The notes under the pieces are model-generated. The model saw only the letters and a program-made list of their open reading frames with translations. It had not been told where the DNA came from and searched no databases. Made by a program: the position numbers and the translations under genes. DNA of 6,374 nt, taken from JBBKWQ01 sp037969115 (GTDB lineage: Bacteria > Actinomycetota > Acidimicrobiia > Acidimicrobiales > Ilumatobacteraceae). The stretch covers positions 1 to 6,374 of the forward strand of contig JBBKWQ010000134.1 in NCBI GenBank assembly GCA_037969115.1, written 5' to 3'. Below, piece by piece: positions 1 through 5,289 of the stretch (position 1 is the first letter of the stretch; every line of letters starts with the position of its first letter).

Positions 1-23
1 ACGGGCCGGACGGCTCGGAGCCG

Positions 24-66
24 ACTCGTCATGCGTAGGTCAGGAGTTCAATTCTCGTTCTGGGCT
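24..66 (+). other. tRNA-Thr(CGU)-like 3' half, possible att scar or tRNA pseudogene
   Basis: Positions 24-40 (ACTCGTCATGCGTAGGT) look like a tRNA anticodon loop with anticodon CGT followed by a variable loop ending in AGGTC. Positions 46-54 (GTTCAATTC) fit the T-loop consensus G53-TTCRANYC. As recalled, actinobacterial tRNA-Thr(CGU) genes read similarly through this stretch. The anticodon stem does not pair (GCCGA against TGCGT), the T-stem has a G-G mismatch, and no D-arm consensus is visible at 1-23, so an intact tRNA is unlikely. Similarity that starts at the anticodon loop and runs toward the 3' end is what tyrosine-recombinase integration into a tRNA gene leaves behind. No integrase is visible here, and the resemblance could be chance. 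Confidence 0.3.
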
Positions 67-149
67 CTGAGAAACGCCAGGTGAACGGCAGTATTGCGCA
101 GGGCAGGGAGACGGAGCCACACGAGTTGCTCACCGATTTCCGAGGCGGA
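67..149. other. Non-coding flank, no supported gene
   Basis: Together with the tRNA-like stretch, this makes up the 149 bases downstream of the SIR2/trypsin-like gene. I see no convincing terminator hairpin, promoter or conserved reading frame. The open frames crossing it on the plus strand are antisense shadows of the minus-strand gene. Confidence 0.4.
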
Positions 150-1556
150 TCAGATGGTCAGCCGGTCGAGAGCATCTGCCCATTGTGTTGCCGGCAGCAT
201 GAAGGTCTGCGGGTTGTCGGGATCGGAACTCCCGGCCACGACGAACCCGACCACGTGCATCGAATCGTCCACGATCGGGGCGCCGCTCGAGCCACCCGCC
301 ACCCGCGCTCGGATCTCGACGAGGCCCGAGACGGAACCGAGCGGTGCAATGTCGACGGCCCCGAGATGCACGCCGGTGACCGTTCCTGTCGAGAGTCCGG
401 TGGCGGAACCTGCTGCCACGGCCATCGTGACGCGGTCGCCAGGACCGAGCGTCGCAGGCGCGAGTCGCAACCCTGGAACTGCCACGTCCGGGGGCGGCGC
501 CAACACAACGGGGCCGAATGGATGATCGAGTCTGGCGACGATCGGCAGGGCAAGCTCTCTGCCGTCAGCAAAGGTCACGTTGACCTGATCGCCGACCGCG
601 CGATCCGGACCGGCAGGGAAGACGTCCGTGACGATGACTCTCGGCGTTTCGAGTATGAAGCCGGTGCCTGCCGGCATGTCGGGGAATCCGCCGACTCCCA
701 CCACCGCCGCCATCAGGTCGTCGGTGGTCGTGGCGGCGGGCGCCGGTGCCGAACGCAACCCTTCGAGACCGAGGTCGGTCCGTTGCAACCCCATGTCCAG
801 CGCGTCGGCCAGCGCGGGAAACAACGCCTCGAATCGGCATCGGTCGTCTTCGACGACGAGAACTTGGTCGAGCGCGTCGAGGTGATCGGGTGCTGGGCCG
901 GGGGTTGCGAACCACACCAGCCCTCCGGTCGACAAGACCAGCTGTCGGATTCGCTCGTCCCTGAGGCTCTGCCCGACCACGAGGACCTCGCGGCCTCGCA
1001 GCGTTGGCGCCAGGTAGGGCTCGATGTCTTCGAGGTATTCGTCCATCTCGTCGGGGGTCCACGCCATGAAACGGAGATACAGATCTCCGTGCAACTTCAC
1101 GATCTTGACCCGGGGATGGCGTGACGCCAGGACCGGCCCGAGCCGCTCCGAACGCAACAGCCCGTTCACCAGGAGGACGTAGTCGCGTCGCCAGAGGTCC
1201 GCCTCGACGAGCGCATCGTCCATCAGCGGGTCGAGGTTGGTGGTGAGCACGACGTCGAAAAAGGCTCGGGCGCACAGCGTCGCCAGAGCTCGGTACCCGT
1301 CGGTGATCTGCTCGGGTTGTTTGGTGCTCAGATAGCGACCCAGGAGCGCGTAGCGTTCGCCCACGCTTCGGTCGGCAATGTAGGTGACGAACGCGTCGAA
1401 ATCTGCGGCACCCACCAAGGCATACAGACCTTTCATGTCCTCGATGCCGACCTCTCGCGATGCGCCTGCGCCAAGCAGCACTACCGGAGACGGCTCACCC
1501 ATCTCGCGCTGGTCCTGCAGGTGGCGCACCAGTTCGTCGAAGGTGCGGCGTTTCAT
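150..1556 (-). CDS. SIR2-like domain fused to degenerate trypsin-like serine protease domain
   Basis: This is a 468-aa protein with two domains. Residues about 24-210 are SIR2-like: nucleotide-binding GAGAS at 29-33, TTNLD at 105-109 (N107), KLHGD at 154-158 (H156) and VVGQSLRDERI at 193-203. In SIR2-type defence effectors such as ThsA or DSR2, the equivalent Asn and His are needed to cleave NAD+. After an Ala/Pro-rich linker (about 268-280), residues about 285-465 resemble a chymotrypsin/HtrA-fold protease. GTGFI lies at 297-301, and GGSSGAP at 421-427 puts the nucleophile at S424. The usual TxxH site reads VTDVF (D311), and the catalytic Asp position falls on G348. The SIR2 half looks complete and the protease half possibly inactive. 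There is no signal peptide, so it is probably cytoplasmic. The chosen ATG has no clear ribosome site. An in-frame TTG at 1601 has GAGG 8 nt upstream and would add 15 residues. The open frame beyond that is antisense-type sequence over the HNH gene. A defence role is inference. Confidence 0.85.
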   Translation of the reverse strand: MKRRTFDELVRHLQDQREMGEPSPVVLLGAGASREVGIEDMKGLYALVGAADFDAFVTYIADRSVGERYALLGRYLSTKQPEQITDGYRALATLCARAFFDVVLTTNLDPLMDDALVEADLWRRDYVLLVNGLLRSERLGPVLASRHPRVKIVKLHGDLYLRFMAWTPDEMDEYLEDIEPYLAPTLRGREVLVVGQSLRDERIRQLVLSTGGLVWFATPGPAPDHLDALDQVLVVEDDRCRFEALFPALADALDMGLQRTDLGLEGLRSAPAPAATTTDDLMAAVVGVGGFPDMPAGTGFILETPRVIVTDVFPAGPDRAVGDQVNVTFADGRELALPIVARLDHPFGPVVLAPPPDVAVPGLRLAPATLGPGDRVTMAVAAGSATGLSTGTVTGVHLGAVDIAPLGSVSGLVEIRARVAGGSSGAPIVDDSMHVVGFVVAGSSDPDNPQTFMLPATQWADALDRLTI

Positions 1557-1598
1557 GTCGGATGGTTCATAGCGTGCAGTTTCAGTGGATGTCCCTGC

Positions 1599-1613
1599 CA
1601 AAGCTATGTCCTC
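1599..1613 (-). promoter_or_regulatory. Alternative TTG start with ribosome binding site for the SIR2 fusion gene
   Basis: On the minus strand GAGG (1613-1610) is followed by 8 nt and an in-frame TTG (1601-1599). This spacing suits translation initiation better than the context of the ATG at 1556, which lacks purine-rich complementarity. Residues added would be LAGTSTETARYEPSD. Which start is used cannot be settled by sequence alone. Confidence 0.35.
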
Positions 1614-1671
1614 GGCCGACCCGGCGGTTACCGCTTCCCGGTCGACCGTTTGGTGGTTCCCGGGACGCCTC

Positions 1672-1694
1672 GTTGTGACAACCGGGGAGGTTGT
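1672..1694 (-). repeat. Alternating inverted repeats between the HNH-like and SIR2 genes
   Basis: On the minus strand ACAACC (1694-1689), a 5-nt TCCCC spacer and GGTTGT (1683-1678) form a perfect 6-bp stem. One base later ACAAC (1676-1672) can pair with the same middle arm. Three alternating arms could give two exclusive hairpins 27-49 nt after the HNH stop. This might be a weak terminator, an attenuator or a processing site. There is no T-tract. The rest of the 164-nt intergenic gap shows no clear promoter. Confidence 0.3.
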
Positions 1695-1720
1695 CCCTGT
1701 TGCTCCCGCCTTCTGTTGTG

Positions 1721-2188
1721 TCAGCCGCGCAGTGCCACGAGGTACTGCCCGCCGCCTTCTTGGATGTCGGGCGACAGATCGAGGCCGGGCTCGAGTCGTC
1801 CGATGCGGTCGATCAGCCAGGTGGCGGTGTGAATGGCATCGGTGCGAGTAGGACAGCGACAGAAGATTTCGCGCCCGCCCTTGTTGATCAGCCGTTCGAC
1901 GGTGGGGATGATCGCGACGGGATCGATGACGAAGAGCGCCTCGTTCCAGTGCACGACTGCGTCGACCTTGCCTTTGCCGGTGTTGCACGACCGGTGCGCG
2001 AGTCGTTCGTCTCGGTCGAGGATGCCGCGCTTCTTGCCCTTGCCCGACTTGCGTGCTTTGCGATCGGTCATGCGGCTGTCGACGCTCGGGCCTTGATCGT
2101 CGTTGGCCGAGCGGTCGGCGTCGACCGGCTCGTCGCAGAGCCAGCATCGCCAGCCGTCGCGTTCGCCGATTTCTTCGAGTCGAGCCAT
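1721..2188 (-). CDS. HNH-like treble-clef protein with degenerate active site
   Basis: This 155-aa cytoplasmic protein starts like an HNH nuclease: RDGWRCWLCDEP supplies the CxxC knuckle (C15, C18), and ERLAHRSCNTGKG supplies HxxC (H65, C68) plus the usual CNxxKG ending. HNH nucleases normally carry a DH pair in the first beta hairpin. Here the matching stretch reads PSVDSRMTD (D37-S38), so the metal-coordinating histidine seems absent. A Lys/Arg-rich insert (residues about 43-54) lies between the two knuckles. The C-terminal half (about 78-155) contains VIDPVAIIPTVERLINKGGRE and ends GGGQYLVALRG; I do not recognise it as a named domain. The gene lies 164 nt upstream of and codirectional with the SIR2 fusion, so the two may be cotranscribed. 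No clear Shine-Dalgarno precedes the ATG. Function could be DNA or RNA binding or cleavage, and the reduced active site makes nuclease activity uncertain. Confidence 0.75.
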   Translation of the reverse strand: MARLEEIGERDGWRCWLCDEPVDADRSANDDQGPSVDSRMTDRKARKSGKGKKRGILDRDERLAHRSCNTGKGKVDAVVHWNEALFVIDPVAIIPTVERLINKGGREIFCRCPTRTDAIHTATWLIDRIGRLEPGLDLSPDIQEGGGQYLVALRG

Positions 2189-2390
2189 GTTCTGAGCGGT
2201 CAGCGCAGCGTTGCACGCGCGAGCGCGAACCGTGAGGGAAACACAGCGGGAGGGAGCGACGCGTCATCAGCGCGACTACAAACGCTCTCGTCTGCTCGTG
2301 CGTAGCAGATCAAGATCGTCACGACGATCCTTCCTCCGTCATGGCGACAGTGTAGTAGTCAGGCCCTCCGGGGGCTCTGTAAGACTGTGG
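2189..2390. promoter_or_regulatory. Upstream region of the HNH-like gene with two dyads and a strong SD-like sequence
   Basis: These 202 bases separate two minus-strand genes. Two perfect inverted repeats lie side by side: GATCGTC-AC-GACGATC (2314-2329) and TCTGCT-N7-AGCAGA (2291-2309). Just upstream on the minus strand sits GGAGGAAGG (about 2338-2330), a strong ribosome-binding-like sequence before a GTG at 2322. Reading from that GTG gives only a 40-aa frame ending at 2200 with weak codon bias. The dyads could be operators or hairpins in the leader of the HNH-like/SIR2 transcript. No confident -10/-35 pair was found. Confidence 0.35.
2362..2376 (-). terminator. Weak hairpin after the M23 peptidase gene
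   Basis: GCCC and GGGC arms (2363-2366 and 2372-2375) with a G-T closing pair and a 5-nt loop lie 15-29 nt past the peptidase stop codon. The stem is short and has no T-tract, so termination here is only possible. Confidence 0.22.
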
Positions 2391-2951
2391 TCATCGCAGC
2401 AACGGTCGGAGCGCCGCGACTCGAGGCTCTGGGACGCCGCCAGCGGCGGGTCGGCAGGCCGACCGGACGAGGGGATACGGGTTCGTCGCCGTGTCGCCGG
2501 TTCGCGTCTCGAAATGCAGGTGGTCACCACGGGCATTGCCAGTCTGGCCGACGTAGCCGATCACGTCGCCTGCGCGGACTTGGCGGCTCTCACCTTCCCA
2601 GGCGTCCAGGTGGGCGTAGTAGAACCGTTCGCCGGACGAGGTCGTCAGCCAGATCGCATTCCCACCGAGGTTGCTCCGCTTGAACTCAGCCGCACCGTCT
2701 CGCACCGCCACCACTGGCGTTCCGCCGTCGGCCTCCATGTCGACACCTTCGTGGCGACGCCCCGACGATCGAGCGTCGCCCCAGCTGTCTGCGAAGTCGC
2801 TCGTGCCGGCCACCGGGCACGAATCGAGTCGGGTCACGATGACCGACCCGATCGAAGTCGGAGCCGAGTGGGCGGCGACGGGCTGGGAGAAAAACGACAA
2901 GCTACAGAGTCCCGCGAACATGCCGGTGAGAAGGGTGGGGGCGATACGCAT
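2391..2951 (-). CDS. Secreted M23 (LytM-type) zinc metallopeptidase
   Basis: This 186-aa protein has an N-terminal signal peptide (hydrophobic stretch about 4-22, probable cleavage after the AA of PVAAH near residue 27). The catalytic domain spans about 60-165. Zinc ligands are visible as HEGVD (H67, D71) and HLHFE (H146), with H114 in YYAHL and H144 as the expected catalytic histidines. The GGNAIWLTTSSGERFYYAHLD and GDVIGYVGQTGNARGDHLHFE blocks match the LytM/peptidase M23 fold, and all key residues are present. Family members cut peptide cross-links in peptidoglycan or act as activators of amidases; this one is small, with no extra binding domain, and should act outside the membrane. C45 and C166 flank the domain and could form a disulfide. 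Its promoter faces that of the copper-transport gene. The link to copper is positional only. Confidence 0.93.
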   Translation of the reverse strand: MRIAPTLLTGMFAGLCSLSFFSQPVAAHSAPTSIGSVIVTRLDSCPVAGTSDFADSWGDARSSGRRHEGVDMEADGGTPVVAVRDGAAEFKRSNLGGNAIWLTTSSGERFYYAHLDAWEGESRQVRAGDVIGYVGQTGNARGDHLHFETRTGDTATNPYPLVRSACRPAAGGVPEPRVAALRPLLR

Positions 2952-2985
2952 TGCGATATGTTACAAACGTGTTTCAAAATACCAA
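2951..2985 (-). promoter_or_regulatory. Putative promoter of the M23 gene, leaderless
   Basis: On the minus strand TTGGTA (2985-2980), a 16-bp spacer and TAACAT (2963-2958) form a plausible -35/-10 pair. Six bases then lead to the ATG at 2951, so transcription would start at or next to the A of the start codon. No Shine-Dalgarno is present, which fits a leaderless mRNA of the kind common in Actinomycetota. Confidence 0.45.
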
Positions 2986-3095
2986 CGGAATGATGACGAT
3001 TCGAGATGCGGACCGGAAAGCGATCCGTGTGGCACCGGCTCGTGTGACCGCCCGGGCGATCTACGACACGACGTAGAAGGCACGCTCTGTTGCGA

Positions 3096-3110
3096 TAACA
3101 TGTCGAAACT
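3096..3110 (+). promoter_or_regulatory. Putative -10 of the copC-copD fusion gene, near-leaderless
   Basis: TAACAT (3096-3101) ends 9 nt before the ATG at 3111, predicting a transcript with about a 3-nt leader. The hexamer 17 bp upstream (GTAGAA) is a poor -35, so an alternative sigma factor or an activator may be involved. The sequence TAACATRTCG is shared with the divergent M23 promoter. Confidence 0.35.
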
Positions 3111-4652
3111 ATGACGGACGCTTCGCCTCGGTTCCGCCGCGCCCACATCGTCGCTGCTGCGCTCGTCACCGCGCTGGCAACGCTAGGGTCCGGGCAGATC
3201 GCGTCTGCGCACACCGACTTCGACTCCTCGACGCCCGCTGAAAGCGCTGTCGTCGACGGTCCACTGACCGAGGTGGTCGTCAACTTCACGAACCCTGCGG
3301 TGATCGCCGGCGAGGGGTTCGAGCTGCTCGACCCGACCGGAGCGGTCCGAGCGCCGTCGTCGGTTGATGAGACGGATGGGACGTCGTTCGTTCTGACGTT
3401 CGAGCCACCATTGGAGGCCGGCTCCTACGGGGTCCGGTGGAAGGTTCAGGCCGGTGATGCCCATCCGATCGACGGTGCCTTCCGGTTCGAAGTCACCGCG
3501 ACGAGCTCGCCGACCACCACCGTGAGCGGTGCCAGCGCGACCGCTGCAGCTCCGCCGACGACCGTCGCGACCGGCATGAGCATGGACGGGATGGAGGTGG
3601 GTGACACCGCTCATGCAACGATGACCGACGAAACAATGGACGATTTCCTGAACGCCGGATCGATGAGTCATGACTCCGCAGCGCTCGGGCGGGTCGGACG
3701 CACCATCTCGATCCTCGGCGCGATCTTCGGCATCGGGGTCCTCGCGGCGCTGGTGTGGACCATTCGCGGACGACACGAGGAGCTGGACACCCAGCTCGCA
3801 TGGATCCGACTCGCCGGGCTCGCCATGTTCACCGGCGGCTTCATCGAGTACGCCGCGCTCACCGACATCGATCCGGCTGCGTCGCTGGACGCGCTGCTCA
3901 CGACGAAGCCAGGTGCGGCGACCGCGCTCAAGATGGTGGGTGGTCTCGCCGTGATGTTCGGCTTCCATGGTCGCGCCGGCCGAATCGTCGCACCGCCACT
4001 TTCACTGTCGGCCGCTGTCGCCACCGAACTCCGACCGGAGAACCTTCCGACAGCTGCGGAGACGGCGCATCACGATCACGGCCACGGCCACGGCGAACAC
4101 CGCTGGACGCCGACCTCGTCGGCGGCGCTTGGGCTCGTCGGCTACGCGCTCGTGCTGATCTCGTTCTGGTTCGATGGCCACACCGTGAGCAAGGGCCCGT
4201 GGGCGGTCCATTCGGTCGTCAACTTCATACATCTCGGCGCAGCAGCGGTCTGGGGTGGTGGCGTGTTCGCCATGACGACCGTCGCCTGGATGCGTCGGTG
4301 CCGATCGGAGCGGGTCGGGCTCGCAGCGATGGTGGTGCGCTTCTCGTCGATCGCGACAGTGTCGCTGGCGGCGGTGATCGTCGCCGGGCTCGTGATGACG
4401 GTGATGATTCTCGACACCCCCGGTGACCTGTTCGGAACCCAGTGGGGACGGATCCTCGTCGCGAAGATCGCGGTCGTGGCCGTCGCGGCCGGTCTCGGCG
4501 GCTACAACCATTTCCGGCTCCGCCCGGAACTCGAGCAACGGCCGGACGATCCGGCGTTGGCCAAAGAACTGCGCGTCAGCCTTGCGATCGAGTCGGCGGT
4601 GTTCATCGCAATTGTCGTCCTGACAGCGATCCTCGTGGCGTCCGCCACCTGA
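3111..4652 (+). CDS. CopC-CopD fusion, copper-binding and copper-transport membrane protein
   Basis: This 513-aa protein follows the YcnJ-like plan. A signal peptide runs to about residue 33 (ASA then H34), so H34 becomes the mature N-terminus. The CopC beta-sandwich domain is about 34-128. H34 with D116 and H118 in GDAHPIDG matches the Cu(II) site of CopC proteins. A Ser/Thr/Ala/Pro linker (130-155) leads into a Met/His-rich segment (156-187: M156, M158, M161, H168, M171, M176, M185, H187). The CopD-type domain has about eight membrane segments, near 200-218, 229-249, 269-286, 337-354, 365-390, 410-433, 446-464 and 490-510. A His-rich loop at 320-330 (HHDHGHGHGEH) joins the third and fourth. 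Family knowledge points to copper binding outside the membrane and transfer into the cell or to cuproenzymes; direction is not provable here. It converges on the cupredoxin gene. Start chosen because the signal peptide follows directly. Confidence 0.92.
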   Translation: MTDASPRFRRAHIVAAALVTALATLGSGQIASAHTDFDSSTPAESAVVDGPLTEVVVNFTNPAVIAGEGFELLDPTGAVRAPSSVDETDGTSFVLTFEPPLEAGSYGVRWKVQAGDAHPIDGAFRFEVTATSSPTTTVSGASATAAAPPTTVATGMSMDGMEVGDTAHATMTDETMDDFLNAGSMSHDSAALGRVGRTISILGAIFGIGVLAALVWTIRGRHEELDTQLAWIRLAGLAMFTGGFIEYAALTDIDPAASLDALLTTKPGAATALKMVGGLAVMFGFHGRAGRIVAPPLSLSAAVATELRPENLPTAAETAHHDHGHGHGEHRWTPTSSAALGLVGYALVLISFWFDGHTVSKGPWAVHSVVNFIHLGAAAVWGGGVFAMTTVAWMRRCRSERVGLAAMVVRFSSIATVSLAAVIVAGLVMTVMILDTPGDLFGTQWGRILVAKIAVVAVAAGLGGYNHFRLRPELEQRPDDPALAKELRVSLAIESAVFIAIVVLTAILVASAT

Positions 4653-4711
4653 CGGATTCGACGGGACCTTCGCTCAACGACACCGGACGAAACGGCGACG
4701 ACTGAACGGCC

Positions 4712-4764
4712 GGCCCGCATCGGGCTGAGCGGCATGGGCGGAGTCACGATCGCGCGACCCCGCC
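4712..4764. terminator. Two hairpins between convergent genes, probable bidirectional terminator
   Basis: The 119-nt gap between the facing copC-copD and cupredoxin genes holds GCCCG-CAT-CGGGC (4713-4725, plus a G-T pair). It also holds a 9-bp stem with one mismatch, GGCGGAGTC/GACCCCGCC (4737-4745 with 4756-4764, 10-nt loop). Neither has a T-tract, which is usual for high-GC actinobacterial terminators. Position between convergent genes is the main support. Confidence 0.45.
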
Positions 4765-4771
4765 GATGCGG

Positions 4772-5248
4772 TCAGACGTTGATGTCCATCTTCATGCCGG
4801 CCTCCCAGTGACCGGGCTCGTGACAACCCATCAGCATCGGACCCGCCACGTCGAAGGTGTGGGTCATCTCGACGGTCTCACCGGGTTCGACGACGACCGA
4901 ATGGAGTTCGGTCATCTCACCCTCCTGCGACATTGAACCCGTATCCATGTCGTCGTGCGATTCGCCCATCTCGGCCATCTCGGCCATCTCCTCATGATGG
5001 GCCTCCTGCTCAGCCTCGTTGCCGAACACCGCCTCGTGACGCACGGCGCCATCGTTGCGGAACACGAACTTGACCGTTTCGCCTGCGGCGACGTCCAGTT
5101 CGGCTGGCGAATATGCCATGTCAGTCATCGTGACCTCGATCGTGCGAGGTCCGTCGGCGGGTCCGCCGACGGGGTCGCTACCGGCATCACTGCCACAGGC
5201 AGCCATGGTGACGGCGGACGCGAGTGCGAGCGCGAATATTCGTTTCAT
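4772..5248 (-). CDS. Cupredoxin-fold copper-binding lipoprotein with Met/His-rich insert
   Basis: This 158-aa precursor has a lipoprotein signal: positive start, hydrophobic run, then TMAAC with C18 as the likely lipidated cysteine, so it should sit on the outer face of the membrane. Residues 36-158 form a cupredoxin domain. A type 1 copper site is visible as H71 (AVRHEA) and C142-x4-H147-x4-M152 in GCHEPGHWEAGM. Between strands, residues about 78-116 form an insert unusually rich in Glu, Met and His (H84, H85, M88, M91, M94, H98, M101, M106, M112, H116), partly encoded by a 9-bp tandem repeat. This could bind additional copper. The ATG is preceded by GGAG at 9 nt. It lies 41 nt after the His-rich membrane protein gene, so the two are probably cotranscribed. 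Likely roles are copper carriage or buffering, or electron transfer; it is too small to be an oxidase. Confidence 0.9.
   Translation of the reverse strand: MKRIFALALASAVTMAACGSDAGSDPVGGPADGPRTIEVTMTDMAYSPAELDVAAGETVKFVFRNDGAVRHEAVFGNEAEQEAHHEEMAEMAEMGESHDDMDTGSMSQEGEMTELHSVVVEPGETVEMTHTFDVAGPMLMGCHEPGHWEAGMKMDINV
4966..4992 (-). repeat. 9-bp tandem repeat inside the cupredoxin gene
   Basis: CCATCTCGG occurs twice exactly (4966-4974, 4975-4983), followed by a third copy matching 7 of 9 bases (4984-4992). On the coding strand it encodes repeated Met-Ala-Glu units in the Met/His-rich insert, suggesting expansion by slippage. Confidence 0.8.
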
Positions 5249-5289
5249 TGTGTTGTTCTCCTCGTTCGATGGTGGGTTGGGGTACGAAC

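Noticed and set aside
1..73. Complete tRNA gene at the left edge
   Set aside because: T-loop and anticodon loop are convincing, but the anticodon stem and D-arm do not pair and the 5' acceptor would lie outside the window, so only a tRNA-like remnant is proposed.
81..1124. 347-codon plus-strand open frame
   Set aside because: Antisense to the SIR2 fusion; composition is Arg/His/Gly-rich with no recognisable domain, as expected for a GC-rich shadow.
1557..2267. 237-residue N-terminal extension of the SIR2 fusion frame
   Set aside because: It overlaps the HNH-like gene in another frame on the same strand, is Arg/His-rich low-complexity sequence typical of a shadow frame, and the SIR2 domain begins right after the ATG at 1556.
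1691..2305. 204-codon plus-strand open frame
   Set aside because: Protein-like composition, but it is the antisense of the HNH-like gene, whose zinc-knuckle motifs are clear; no ribosome site or family match.
2200..2322. 40-aa frame starting GTG with strong SD on the minus strand
   Set aside because: Third-position GC is not clearly above background and the peptide has no motif. Kept only as part of the regulatory-region finding, not as a gene.
2211..2993. 260-codon plus-strand open frame over the peptidase gene
   Set aside because: Antisense to a clear M23 peptidase with all catalytic residues.
4002..4538. 178-codon minus-strand frame inside copC-copD
   Set aside because: Asp/Arg/His-rich antisense shadow of the CopD membrane domain.
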